Source of the DNA: Clostridia bacterium
GTDB taxonomy: Bacteria; Bacillota; Clostridia; Oscillospirales; Acutalibacteraceae
Direction: 5' to 3'
NCBI GenBank assembly: GCA_017516745.1
Contig: JAFXBF010000017.1
Coordinates: 1-64,000 of the forward strand
Length of the DNA: 64,000 nucleotides
Part shown: piece after piece, positions 26,425-35,018 of the stretch
Layout of the letters: every line of letters starts with the position of its first letter
Numbering within the stretch: the first letter of the stretch is position 1
Program-made: the position numbers and the translations under genes
The notes under the pieces: model-generated
What the model saw: the letters and a program-made list of their open reading frames with translations, nothing else
Told to the model about the DNA's origin: nothing
Database searches by the model: none

Positions 26425-27882
26425 TTATCTCTTTCTGCTCCACAGGTCAGGGCTGAAGAGTACGAGTAAAGGGAAGATTTCAAGTCTGCCCAACAGCATA
26501 TCGCAGGACAGTACGATTTTTGACAAGTTGCTGAAATGCGCATAGTTTGCGGTTGCGCCGACGAGTTCGAAACCCGGGCCGATATTGTTGAAGCATGCCA
26601 CAACGGCGGAAAGATTAGTACCGATTGAGTAATTGTCAAGGGAAACTATCAGGAAACTTGCAAGAATTATGACGCAGTAAATTGCAAGATATGAATTGAC
26701 GCCGTGTGTAACCGAAGCTTCAACGGTTTTGGAATCCATACGTACTATGTGGACTTTTCGGGGACGTAGAGTCTTGATAATTGTCTTCCAGATACTTTTG
26801 AAAAGCAGAATAACCCTGGAAACCTTAAGTCCGCCGCCTGTACTGCCTGCACAGGCACCTATGAACATAAGAATGAACAGTATGGATTTTGAGAAGGCGG
26901 GCCATTGTTCAAAATCAACCGAAGCAAAGCCAGTTGTTGTCATTATACTGCTGACCTGGAACGCAGCGTGATGAAAAGCCTCACCGATATTGCCGAACAT
27001 ACTTCTGATATTAAGCGTTATCAGAGCAACGGAAGACAGAACAATAAGGATGTATGTTCTCAATTCGCCGTTTTTGAAAACCGATTTGAACTGACGCAGA
27101 AGAATCAGAAAATACACATTGAAATTAATACCGAAAAGGAACATAAATACCGTTACAACGCCTCGGCAGAATACACTGTAGCCAGCCATACTTGAATTCA
27201 AAACGGCAAATCCGCCCGTACCTGCTGTACCGAAAGCTATACACAGACTGTCAAAAATGGGCATACCGCCGATAAGAAGCAGTATGACGCACATAGCGGT
27301 AAGAAGTATATAGATAACATACAGAATTATTGCCGTCTGACGTATGTGGGGCGTGAATTTGCCGACTGAAGGTCCGGGACTTTCAGCACGCATCAGGAAT
27401 ATACCTGAGCCGCCTTCTTTTTTTGCTGAAGGGACAATTGCAAGCAAGAAGACGAGAACACCCATGCCGCCCAGCCAATGGCTGAAACTGCGCCAGTAAA
27501 GGTTACAACGGGAAAGAGATTCAATATCGGTAAGAATAGATGCACCGGTTGTTGTAAAGCCTGAAATAATTTCAAATAGTGCATCAATATAATGCGGAAT
27601 CTCACCTGTAAGTTTAAAAGGTATCGCACCGAGGAAAGACATAATCAGCCACGAAATTGTTGTTGCGGCAAAGCCCTCCTGCGCATAGAATGTAGGTTTA
27701 TAGTTACGGGTCAGAAGAAAAACCAAACCGCTGAAAACCATCATAACAGCAACAAGGCCGAAATATATGAATGCGTTTTTCATCTGTGAATCGATAATTG
27801 CAATTATGGCAGGCGCAAGCATAAACACAGAGGTAACCAAAACGCACAGCGCTGTTATTCTGAAAACAAATTTAACATTCAT
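26425..27882 (-). CDS. trkH: Potassium uptake protein TrkH/KtrB family
   Basis: This 485-residue membrane subunit of a Trk/Ktr potassium transporter has the four selectivity-filter loops GFTTTGASI, GTAGTGGFAV, MTTTGFASVDF and FNNIGPGFELVGA, each with its filter glycine, spread between about residues 115 and 445. About ten membrane segments are expected. The partner trkA is directly upstream (12-base gap). Confidence 0.94.
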   Translation of the reverse strand: MNVKFVFRITALCVLVTSVFMLAPAIIAIIDSQMKNAFIYFGLVAVMMVFSGLVFLLTRNYKPTFYAQEGFAATTISWLIMSFLGAIPFKLTGEIPHYIDALFEIISGFTTTGASILTDIESLSRCNLYWRSFSHWLGGMGVLVFLLAIVPSAKKEGGSGIFLMRAESPGPSVGKFTPHIRQTAIILYVIYILLTAMCVILLLIGGMPIFDSLCIAFGTAGTGGFAVLNSSMAGYSVFCRGVVTVFMFLFGINFNVYFLILLRQFKSVFKNGELRTYILIVLSSVALITLNIRSMFGNIGEAFHHAAFQVSSIMTTTGFASVDFEQWPAFSKSILFILMFIGACAGSTGGGLKVSRVILLFKSIWKTIIKTLRPRKVHIVRMDSKTVEASVTHGVNSYLAIYCVIILASFLIVSLDNYSIGTNLSAVVACFNNIGPGFELVGATANYAHFSNLSKIVLSCDMLLGRLEIFPLLVLFSPDLWSRKR

Positions 27883-27894
27883 CCTTATTTAACC

Positions 27895-29256
27895 TCAGAC
27901 AAAAATGTCGTTAAACTGCATAATGGGTGCTTCACGGCTTGTGACAACGATAACGGTATCCCCGACTTCAAAGGAGGAATTGCCGTCGGGTACAACAGTT
28001 TTGCCGTGATGAGTGATGCAAGCAATGAGAATATTGCTTCTCAGATGTATTTTTTTAAGCGGTAAGCCAACACAGCGTGAGTTGGGGGCAATAACAAATT
28101 CGAGTGCCTCTGCCCTGCCGTTTGCGATTCTGTGGAGTGTTACCGCTGCACCTTCCTGGTTATCCATAGCACGGACATACTGTACAACGTTGGCGCTGCA
28201 AAGCTCCTTCGGACTTACGATACCGCCTACAGGCAAATCCTCAAGCATACCCGAAATTTCCATGCGGTTTACTTTTGTAACTACATTGGGGACACCGCGT
28301 GCCGAGGCATACATTGAAGAAATAACATTCTGCTCATCAAGTCCCGTGAGAGTAACAAGCGCATCCATGTCAGAAACTCCCTCACTCTCAAGCACATCCT
28401 GTGATGAGCCATCAGCAAGGATAATTGATGCTTCGGGAATAATCTGTGCAAGGTGCTCGCATCTTTCGGGGTCGTTTTCAATTATTTTTACGTGAACACC
28501 TGCATCGATAAGATATCTGGCAAGGTAATAGCCAACCCTGCCGCCGCCTATAAGCATAGCGTATTTGATTTTCTTCTGTGTAACGCCAAGTTTTTTAAGT
28601 AACGTTGTAAGAGTGCTTACGGGAGCTGTAACATAAATATGGTCACCTGCACGGAAAACGGTATCACTTGAAGGAATACAAGCCTTACCGTCACGCACGA
28701 GAACGCAGACAAGTATTTTATGACCGCCCAAAGCATGTGAAAGTCGGCAAAGTTCGACTCCGTCAAGCAGGCTTTTTTCTTCAATTTTAAGTTCAACTAT
28801 CTCAACCCTGCCCTTTGCAAAAGTTTCTCTTTTTAAAAAGCCCGGGAATTGGAGAAGTCTGTGTATTTCCTGTGCAGCTTCACGTTCGGGATTGATAATA
28901 AGCGAAAGGCCGAAATCCTCACGCATCATATAGAGCTGCTCTGTGTACTCGGGGTTGCGCACACGGGCAATTGTGTGAAGTGACGGATTCATTTTCCTTG
29001 CCGTAAGGCAGCAAAGCAGGTTTGTTTCATCGGCACTTGTTGCGGCGATGAGAATATCACTCTGTTCAACATTTGCTTCACGGAGAGTTTCCATTGTTGC
29101 ACAGTTGCCCGAAACGGACATAACATCAAGGCGTTGAAGCTGATCCTCCAGCTGCTGTGACTTGGTGTCGATAGCAACAATATCGTGACCTTCCTGTGAC
29201 AAGAGTCTTGTAATCGCCAAGCCTACTTTACCGTCACCGGCTACAATTATATTCAT
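27895..29256 (-). CDS. trkA: Trk system potassium uptake regulatory protein TrkA
   Basis: TrkA is the cytoplasmic NAD(H)/ATP-binding gating ring of the Trk transporter. The 453 residues hold two RCK modules. The first nucleotide-binding loop is VAGDGKVGLAITRLL, the second IGGGRVGYYLARYL (about residue 230). Each is followed by a TrkA_C domain, the last ending FEVGDTVIVVTSRE. It begins 10 bases after the secreted-protein gene and is followed by trkH. Confidence 0.94.
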   Translation of the reverse strand: MNIIVAGDGKVGLAITRLLSQEGHDIVAIDTKSQQLEDQLQRLDVMSVSGNCATMETLREANVEQSDILIAATSADETNLLCCLTARKMNPSLHTIARVRNPEYTEQLYMMREDFGLSLIINPEREAAQEIHRLLQFPGFLKRETFAKGRVEIVELKIEEKSLLDGVELCRLSHALGGHKILVCVLVRDGKACIPSSDTVFRAGDHIYVTAPVSTLTTLLKKLGVTQKKIKYAMLIGGGRVGYYLARYLIDAGVHVKIIENDPERCEHLAQIIPEASIILADGSSQDVLESEGVSDMDALVTLTGLDEQNVISSMYASARGVPNVVTKVNRMEISGMLEDLPVGGIVSPKELCSANVVQYVRAMDNQEGAAVTLHRIANGRAEALEFVIAPNSRCVGLPLKKIHLRSNILIACITHHGKTVVPDGNSSFEVGDTVIVVTSREAPIMQFNDIFV

Positions 29257-29266
29257 TTCTTTTACC

Positions 29267-30130
29267 TCAGAAATCTACTTTATAATGGCGTACAAATATT
29301 CCTATAAGCTTGTTGTAATCCAGAACGTGCATAACGGCACCGTCCTCAGATTCACCGAAGGTCATACCCTCGGCTTCAATTGATTCGCATTTGCCGACAT
29401 CTCTCTGCGCAGCAAGTGAAACCTCTCCCGTTTTAACGTCGACACTGAGGATGTTTTTGTATTTATCTTCGTTTTCAATATCTTCGGAAAGATAAAGTGT
29501 GCCGTTATAAAATTCTCCGCCCTGAATACGGTGTATTTCACCCAAGCCGGTCAGAGGTATTTCTTTAACCAATTTCATTTCGGCGTTGGTATCGTATACA
29601 TAAATTGTTTTGGCGTTTGACCATTTGGAAGCATAAAGCAGACCGGTTTGACCGTCAACGGCACACCACGGAACACCGTCATCATAAATTTCGTTGGGTA
29701 AATCGTATATTTCGCCTGTCGGCTTCAATGTTTCAGCATCAAAAACAACGATACAGGCGTAGCATATATCGCCGCCTTCAACAGGTGCATAAATTTTACC
29801 GTTATAGTAGCTGATGCCGCCGATATGGTTATTTCCTCTTTCCGTACACTTGTCCGGCAACGGATTAACGGCACTTTTCTGCATTTCCATACCGTCAAAC
29901 GTGAATTTCGCAAGTGCCGTGAGATTAAGAGCGGTTATCGAGCCGCTTGTGTAGAAATATTCACCGTCTGTTGTTATACCCTGTCCCATAAGCAAGGCTT
30001 TTTCAAAAACGAATGTGTTTTCGGAAATAAGCTCTGCACTTTCGGTGCTGGAAGCGTCGGGTGTTGTGAGCAAAGTGAGAAGAAGAAGCGGAAGAGTAAG
30101 AATTGACCATATTTTCCTGATAATAAACAT
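29267..30130 (-). CDS. Exported protein of unknown function (beta-propeller-like)
   Basis: 287 residues. The N-terminus (FIIRKIWSILTLPLLLLTLL) is a signal peptide or anchor. The rest has repeated strand-turn units such as GQGITTDGEYFYTSG, HIGGISYYNGKIYAP, DGQTGLLYASKWSN and GGEFYNGTLYLS, typical of a six- or seven-bladed propeller. No enzyme motif is visible. The start at 30130 is favoured over an upstream ATG because GGAGG lies 6 bases before it. It heads the direction of the trkA-trkH genes; a link to potassium uptake is not established. Confidence 0.65.
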   Translation of the reverse strand: MFIIRKIWSILTLPLLLLTLLTTPDASSTESAELISENTFVFEKALLMGQGITTDGEYFYTSGSITALNLTALAKFTFDGMEMQKSAVNPLPDKCTERGNNHIGGISYYNGKIYAPVEGGDICYACIVVFDAETLKPTGEIYDLPNEIYDDGVPWCAVDGQTGLLYASKWSNAKTIYVYDTNAEMKLVKEIPLTGLGEIHRIQGGEFYNGTLYLSEDIENEDKYKNILSVDVKTGEVSLAAQRDVGKCESIEAEGMTFGESEDGAVMHVLDYNKLIGIFVRHYKVDF

Positions 30131-30229
30131 AAAATACCTCCGAAACAGAAAATAATATGTTTTAATATTTAACCATACTGTCAATATATCAAATTTATAA
30201 ATTTTAGTCAACACAAGTTTTATGCACTA

Positions 30230-30258
30230 TTGAAATAAAAGCAGAAATAACTTATAAT
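30230..30258 (+). promoter_or_regulatory. Promoter of the Tet(M)-like gene
   Basis: TTGAAA (30230-30235), 17-base spacer, TATAAT (30253-30258), about 30 bases before the ATG. The predicted leader is too short for the attenuator found before mobile tet(M) genes. Confidence 0.75.
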
Positions 30259-30287
30259 ATTTGCATATTTATAAAAATGGTGATTGA

Positions 30288-32306
30288 ATGTTGAAACAAA
30301 TTCACAACATCGGAATACTTGCTCACGTCGATTCGGGCAAAACAACGCTTACCGAGCAGCTGCTCTATCTTTCGGGCAGCATCCGCCAGGCAGGAAGTGT
30401 TGACGAAGGCACTGCCGCAACAGACAGTATGAGTATAGAAAAAAAGCGAGGAATTTCCGTCAGAAGCGCTTCCGCCTGTATTGAGTGGAAGAATACTAAA
30501 ATCAATATTATCGACACACCCGGTCATGTTGACTTTGCAGGTGAGGTTGAACGTGCATTAAGTGCGCTTGATTATGCTGTTGTAATCGTATCGGCGGTTG
30601 AAGGTGTACGTGCACACACGGAAAATATATTGAAATCACTCGAAAACGCAAAGATTCCGAGACTTATATTTATCAACAAAACAGACCGTGCTGGTGCTGA
30701 TATATCAACTGTTTTGAAAGAACTTAAAAGCGTAACCGATACATCGTACATTGAAATTAACAAACCAATAAATACGGGAAACGAGGAAGTAAAAATTATT
30801 TCATACTCGGAAAATGAGTTTTCAACGTACGCAACAGAGATTCTGGCAGACATAAATGTAAAAGCAGAGGAAGCATACCTTAATGAAGAAGTAATTTACA
30901 TAGAAGAAATCAAAAATATAATCCGAGAAGAAATATTAAATTGTACCCTTTCACCTGTTTTATACGGAAGCGCAAAACACGGTATAGGTGTAAAAGAGCT
31001 TGCAGATGCACTTGTTGAATATATGCCGTCTGCTGAACATAAGGCAACCGAAGAATTATGCGGAATTATTTACAAAATCGAGCACGATAAGCAAAACGGC
31101 AAAATTTCACACGTCAGGCTTTTCGGCGGAAAAATATCCACCCGTGATGAAGTGAGAATACTTACATCCGATAATTCAGCACCTTCCGTTTCGGAAAACG
31201 ATGCGGTCGATGAAGATGAAAAGCCCAAACCCAAGGAAAAGGTTTCACAAATCAAAACTTATAACGGAGCAAAGCTTGGTGATTCGGGACTTGTTGCAGG
31301 CGGTGATATTGCAGCGCTTTGCGGTCTTCCCTCTGCCAAAGCAGGTAATTTCATCGGGTCGCTTGTACAGGGCACTGCATCAAAACTCGTTTATCCGTTT
31401 TTGCGTGTGCGTGTAACGCCTGCTGACGGTGATGAAAGAAAACTCCCCGAGCTTGCAGGTGCATTATCACAGCTTTCTGATGAAGAGCCTTACATTGATG
31501 CAAAATGGGAAAACGGACAGAAGGAAATAACAATCAGCACAACGGGTAAAATTCAGCTTGAAGTGCTTGAAACATTGCTTAAAGAACGTTATTCTCTTGA
31601 TGCTTCCTTCTCACCGCCCACTGTAATTTACAAGGAAACACCGTCAACAGTCGGCTTTGCAAGGGCAAGCTACACTATGCCGAAACCCTGCTGGGCTGTT
31701 GTAGAATTTAAATTTGAGCCTATGCCGAGAGGATACGGTGTAAGCTACCACGGCAGACTGCCCTCAAACCAATGCTTCTACCGTTACCAGTCGCATATCA
31801 GAACATCTTTCAACTCCTGCCTTGAGCAAGGTTTATACGGCTGGGAGGTTACGGATTTCAAATGCACACTTGTCGGCGGTGAACACCACACGATACATAC
31901 ACACCCTCTCGATTTCTTCGTGTGTACGCCGATGGCGTTTATGAACGGTTTGCAGGAAACAGGATCAACAATTCTTGAACCGCTTCTTAAAATCAGAGTG
32001 ACTGCACCTGCGGAATTATCAGGCAAGCTGTTATCTGAAATCGTTAAGATGGGCGGTGAATACGATTCACCCGTAACACATTCGCAGTCTGTTACGCTTG
32101 AAGCGATTGTACCCGTTGCAACATCTATGGATTTTCCGACATGGCTTGCCGTTATTTCATCAGGCAAAGCGGTACTTAACCAATCGTTTTACGGCTACCG
32201 TGAGTGCCGTGACTCGCTTGAACATATCAACCCGAGGCGTGGCGTAAATCCGCTTGACAGAGCCAAATGGATACTCTGGGCAAGAGGTGCATACAGTGCA
32301 GAATAA
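30288..32306 (+). CDS. Tet(M)/Tet(W)-family ribosomal protection-like GTPase
   Basis: This 672-residue EF-G-like GTPase has G1 AHVDSGKTTL, G2-region KKRGISVRSASACIEW, G3 DTPGHVDFAGEVERAL, G4 INKTDRAGAD and G5 YGSAKHG. The arrangement YLSGSIRQAGSVDEGTAATD is that of tetracycline ribosomal-protection proteins rather than EF-G. Domain IV contains VCTPMAFMNGL at the position of the Tet(M) loop that reaches the drug site. It is longer than mobile Tet proteins (about 640) because of a charged insert (DEDEKPKPKEK, about residues 300-320). It is clearly diverged; resistance cannot be assumed. Confidence 0.8.
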   Translation: MLKQIHNIGILAHVDSGKTTLTEQLLYLSGSIRQAGSVDEGTAATDSMSIEKKRGISVRSASACIEWKNTKINIIDTPGHVDFAGEVERALSALDYAVVIVSAVEGVRAHTENILKSLENAKIPRLIFINKTDRAGADISTVLKELKSVTDTSYIEINKPINTGNEEVKIISYSENEFSTYATEILADINVKAEEAYLNEEVIYIEEIKNIIREEILNCTLSPVLYGSAKHGIGVKELADALVEYMPSAEHKATEELCGIIYKIEHDKQNGKISHVRLFGGKISTRDEVRILTSDNSAPSVSENDAVDEDEKPKPKEKVSQIKTYNGAKLGDSGLVAGGDIAALCGLPSAKAGNFIGSLVQGTASKLVYPFLRVRVTPADGDERKLPELAGALSQLSDEEPYIDAKWENGQKEITISTTGKIQLEVLETLLKERYSLDASFSPPTVIYKETPSTVGFARASYTMPKPCWAVVEFKFEPMPRGYGVSYHGRLPSNQCFYRYQSHIRTSFNSCLEQGLYGWEVTDFKCTLVGGEHHTIHTHPLDFFVCTPMAFMNGLQETGSTILEPLLKIRVTAPAELSGKLLSEIVKMGGEYDSPVTHSQSVTLEAIVPVATSMDFPTWLAVISSGKAVLNQSFYGYRECRDSLEHINPRRGVNPLDRAKWILWARGAYSAE

Positions 32307-32318
32307 TTTTCTTTTTGC

Positions 32319-32347
32319 TTGATTAATGGGTTTAAATAAAGTATTAT
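32319..32347 (+). promoter_or_regulatory. Promoter of the GPH transporter gene
   Basis: TTGATT (32319-32324), 17-base spacer, TATTAT (32342-32347), about 30 bases before the ATG and ahead of a GGAGG ribosome site. Confidence 0.6.
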
Positions 32348-32377
32348 TGTCTTATAAATTTTCGGAGGAATAAAAGT

Positions 32378-33760
32378 ATGACTAAGCTTTCATTCGGCAG
32401 AAAGGTCGGCTACGGCGTAGGCGCTGTCGGTCTTGACCTGAGCTACGGTATGTTTTATTCGTACCTTTCAATTTATCTTACAAACGCACTTGGCATAAAT
32501 CCGCTTTTCCTGCTTATCCTTGCTCCCCTTGCAAGAATATGGGACGGTATCAATGACCCGATGATGGGTATGATTGTTGACAAGACAAAGACTAAAATGG
32601 GCAAATACCGCCCGTGGATACTTACCGGTGCATTGCTCAACGGTGTTGTTCTCTGCTTCCTTTTCAATAACCCCGGTTTTGCTTCAAGTTCTGTCGGTCT
32701 TTATGTTTATGTTGCAGTATTTTATATCCTCTGGGGTATGACAAACACACTTGCGGATATCCCCTTCTGGTCTATGGTGCCCTCCCTTGCAAACGAAGAA
32801 AAGGACCGCAACCTTATTTCCACAGTTGCAAGAGCTTTTTCGGGCATCGGTCAAGGCATAATAATGATTTTCACCGTAAAGGCTGTTGCCGCACTCGGCA
32901 ATTCTCAAGCTGACGAGCTCAGCTCAATGTCCTCCGATTCACTTCTTTCGGGCTTCGGTAAGTGGTCAATTATAACGGCTGTTGCCCTTGTATTCTTTGC
33001 AATGATAAGCGTTGCTTCCACCAAAGAGCAAAAAGTAATTGCAAACCCCGAAAAGTTCTCGTTCAAGAACGCTGTTTCCGTAATCAAGCAGAACGACCAG
33101 CTTCTTGTATTTATGCTTTTTGCAATGATTTCAAACTCGGGCTATTATATGACATCGGGCATCAGCAGTTATTATTTCGATTCCGTTGTCGGTGACCTTC
33201 AGCAGCAGTCAACCTTTAACCTTTGCGGTACTGTCGGCTCCGTACTTTCGCTGCTCGTTGTCCCCGTTTGCTCCAAATTTATGACAAACCGTTCCACATA
33301 CAAGCTCTCATTAAGTCTTGCCGCAGCGGGATATATCGGTATGGCTGTTGTCGGCTACGGCTTCGGCGGAAATGTTTACGGCCTCGGCGCTTTCTATGCA
33401 ATTACATCACTCGGTATAGGCAGTATGTTTGTTAACCAGACGGTTATGCTTGCGGACGTTGTTGACTACGGCGAATTTAAGCTCGGCAAACGCAACCAGA
33501 GCCTTACCTTCTCAATGAAGGGCTTCTTGCAGAAAATGGCATACACGGTGCAGTCAATTATTATGTACGCTTCGTTCAGTATCACCGGCTTTGACGGCTC
33601 TGCATCTGTTCAGACACCTGCCGCAAAGAGCGCAATTTCATTTATGATGTTTATTGTCCCACCTGCAATGATAATTATTTCTCTGTTTATCTTCTCAAAG
33701 AAATACAAAATTTACGGCGACTTCAAAAAACAAGTTCTTGAAGCGGTAAGAAATAAATAA
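32378..33760 (+). CDS. GPH-family (MelB-type) sugar:cation symporter
   Basis: A 460-residue, 12-helix MFS protein of the glycoside-pentoside-hexuronide group. The signature loop between helices 2 and 3 is ARIWDGINDPMMGMIVDKTKTKMGKYRPWI, here cited by its ends ARIWDGINDP and MGKYRPWI. The second-half loop VVDYGEFKLGKRNQSL is also typical. Substrate unknown; likely a glycoside or uronide taken up with Na+ or H+. It is a single-gene unit with its own promoter and terminator. Confidence 0.88.
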   Translation: MTKLSFGRKVGYGVGAVGLDLSYGMFYSYLSIYLTNALGINPLFLLILAPLARIWDGINDPMMGMIVDKTKTKMGKYRPWILTGALLNGVVLCFLFNNPGFASSSVGLYVYVAVFYILWGMTNTLADIPFWSMVPSLANEEKDRNLISTVARAFSGIGQGIIMIFTVKAVAALGNSQADELSSMSSDSLLSGFGKWSIITAVALVFFAMISVASTKEQKVIANPEKFSFKNAVSVIKQNDQLLVFMLFAMISNSGYYMTSGISSYYFDSVVGDLQQQSTFNLCGTVGSVLSLLVVPVCSKFMTNRSTYKLSLSLAAAGYIGMAVVGYGFGGNVYGLGAFYAITSLGIGSMFVNQTVMLADVVDYGEFKLGKRNQSLTFSMKGFLQKMAYTVQSIIMYASFSITGFDGSASVQTPAAKSAISFMMFIVPPAMIIISLFIFSKKYKIYGDFKKQVLEAVRNK

Positions 33761-33773
33761 AATAAAATCAAAC

Positions 33774-33807
33774 GAGCTGTCACGGCAAACCAACACCGAG
33801 ACAGCTC
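33774..33807. terminator. Intrinsic terminator after the GPH transporter
   Basis: The stem GAGCTGTC / GACAGCTC is extended by CGG / CCG after one mismatch, and followed by ATATTTTATATT. It lies between convergent genes and may work both ways. Confidence 0.8.
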
Positions 33808-33817
33808 ATATTTTATA

Positions 33818-35017
33818 TTATTTTGCAGGGGGTACGTTGATTTCGATATCAGTCAACGGGAATGAACAGCAAGGATGAATACAGCCGAACTTATAGTCTG
33901 CCAGTCTGCGGTATTCAAGGTGCTTGGGCACGTAAACCTTACCGCTTATAAGGTGCGAGTGGCAGAAGCCGCACTCACCGCTTCTGCAGCGTGCAGGAAC
34001 GGCAAGACCGTTCTTTTCAATAGTCTGCATAACGGAATCGGAAGATTTGCCGAAAATGATATAGGTTTTATCCTGAATTGTAACCGTGATTTTAACCTTT
34101 TCGGGAATGCCTGCAGGATAATCCTCTTGAGTTTCGGGGTTGTGGAATTCGCCGAACATCTCATGGCGGATGTATTTCTTTTCAAGACCAAGCTTTTCGA
34201 TTTCCTTATCAACAAAGGCATACATCTGCTGTGAACCGCAGATAAATATCGAATAAGGCTCGTTTTCGGGAGCGTATTTCTTAATTAAATCCGCCGTAAT
34301 AAAGCCTTTTTCCGTGCCTGCGATTTCCTTGGTTTCATCGTTTAAAACGTGAACAACCTTGATTTTATCGCACTTTTCGCACAGTGCATCAAGCTCTTCA
34401 CGGAAAAGAATGCTGTCATAAGTCTTACTGCCGTAGATGAGTGTCATTTCAAAATCTTCATCACCGTCGGCAACAGCATTTGCCATAGAAACGAAGGGTG
34501 TGATACCACTGCCGCCTGCTACACAAACAACCTTTGCGGCATCTCGAAGGGGCTGATATTCAAAATTGCCCGAGGGTGCGGAAACTTCAACCTCTGTGCC
34601 AACAACCCATGTATCAAAAATATATTTTGACATCAGACCGCCTTCAACAAGTCTGATAGTAAGAACATACTTGCCGTCCAGTGAATCCTTCGGTGAAGAG
34701 GAAATGGAATATGCTCTTGTTACGGGCATACCCTCAATTGATTCAAAAACGGTAAGATATTTACCTGCACCGAAATATGCAAGTGCTTCAGTGCCTTTTT
34801 CAAGGTTTGGTACAAGAGTATAACTCCTGCAATCCTCCGCTCTTTCGATAACCTCGGCTACCTTGAGATACTGGCGCTTGGGGTGAAGAGCCTTTGCAAG
34901 TGCAGTTGCGTTGTCTGCGACCTTGGGAAGCACGGGTGCAGCGGCGTTGAACTTCGCCTGTCTGTCGGGGAGCATTGATAAGAATTTTTTAGCTGAAAGT
35001 GATTTAAGGTCTGCCAT
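33818..35017 (-). CDS. Flavodoxin/ferredoxin reductase-type oxidoreductase with C-terminal [2Fe-2S] domain
   Basis: 399 residues in three parts. An FAD-binding barrel carries TRAYSISSSP, the RxYSxxS flavin signature. An NAD(P)-binding domain has VCVAGGSGITPFVS and SIFICGSQQMYAFV. A plant-type ferredoxin domain has CRSGECGFCHSHL, with a fourth Cys in FGCIHPC. It should carry electrons from NAD(P)H via FAD to a [2Fe-2S] centre. An N-terminal extension of about 45 residues is unusual. It starts one base after the stop of the FAD-dependent oxidoreductase gene, so the two very likely work as a redox pair. Confidence 0.85.
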   Translation of the reverse strand: MADLKSLSAKKFLSMLPDRQAKFNAAAPVLPKVADNATALAKALHPKRQYLKVAEVIERAEDCRSYTLVPNLEKGTEALAYFGAGKYLTVFESIEGMPVTRAYSISSSPKDSLDGKYVLTIRLVEGGLMSKYIFDTWVVGTEVEVSAPSGNFEYQPLRDAAKVVCVAGGSGITPFVSMANAVADGDEDFEMTLIYGSKTYDSILFREELDALCEKCDKIKVVHVLNDETKEIAGTEKGFITADLIKKYAPENEPYSIFICGSQQMYAFVDKEIEKLGLEKKYIRHEMFGEFHNPETQEDYPAGIPEKVKITVTIQDKTYIIFGKSSDSVMQTIEKNGLAVPARCRSGECGFCHSHLISGKVYVPKHLEYRRLADYKFGCIHPCCSFPLTDIEINVPPAK

Positions 35018-35018
35018 A

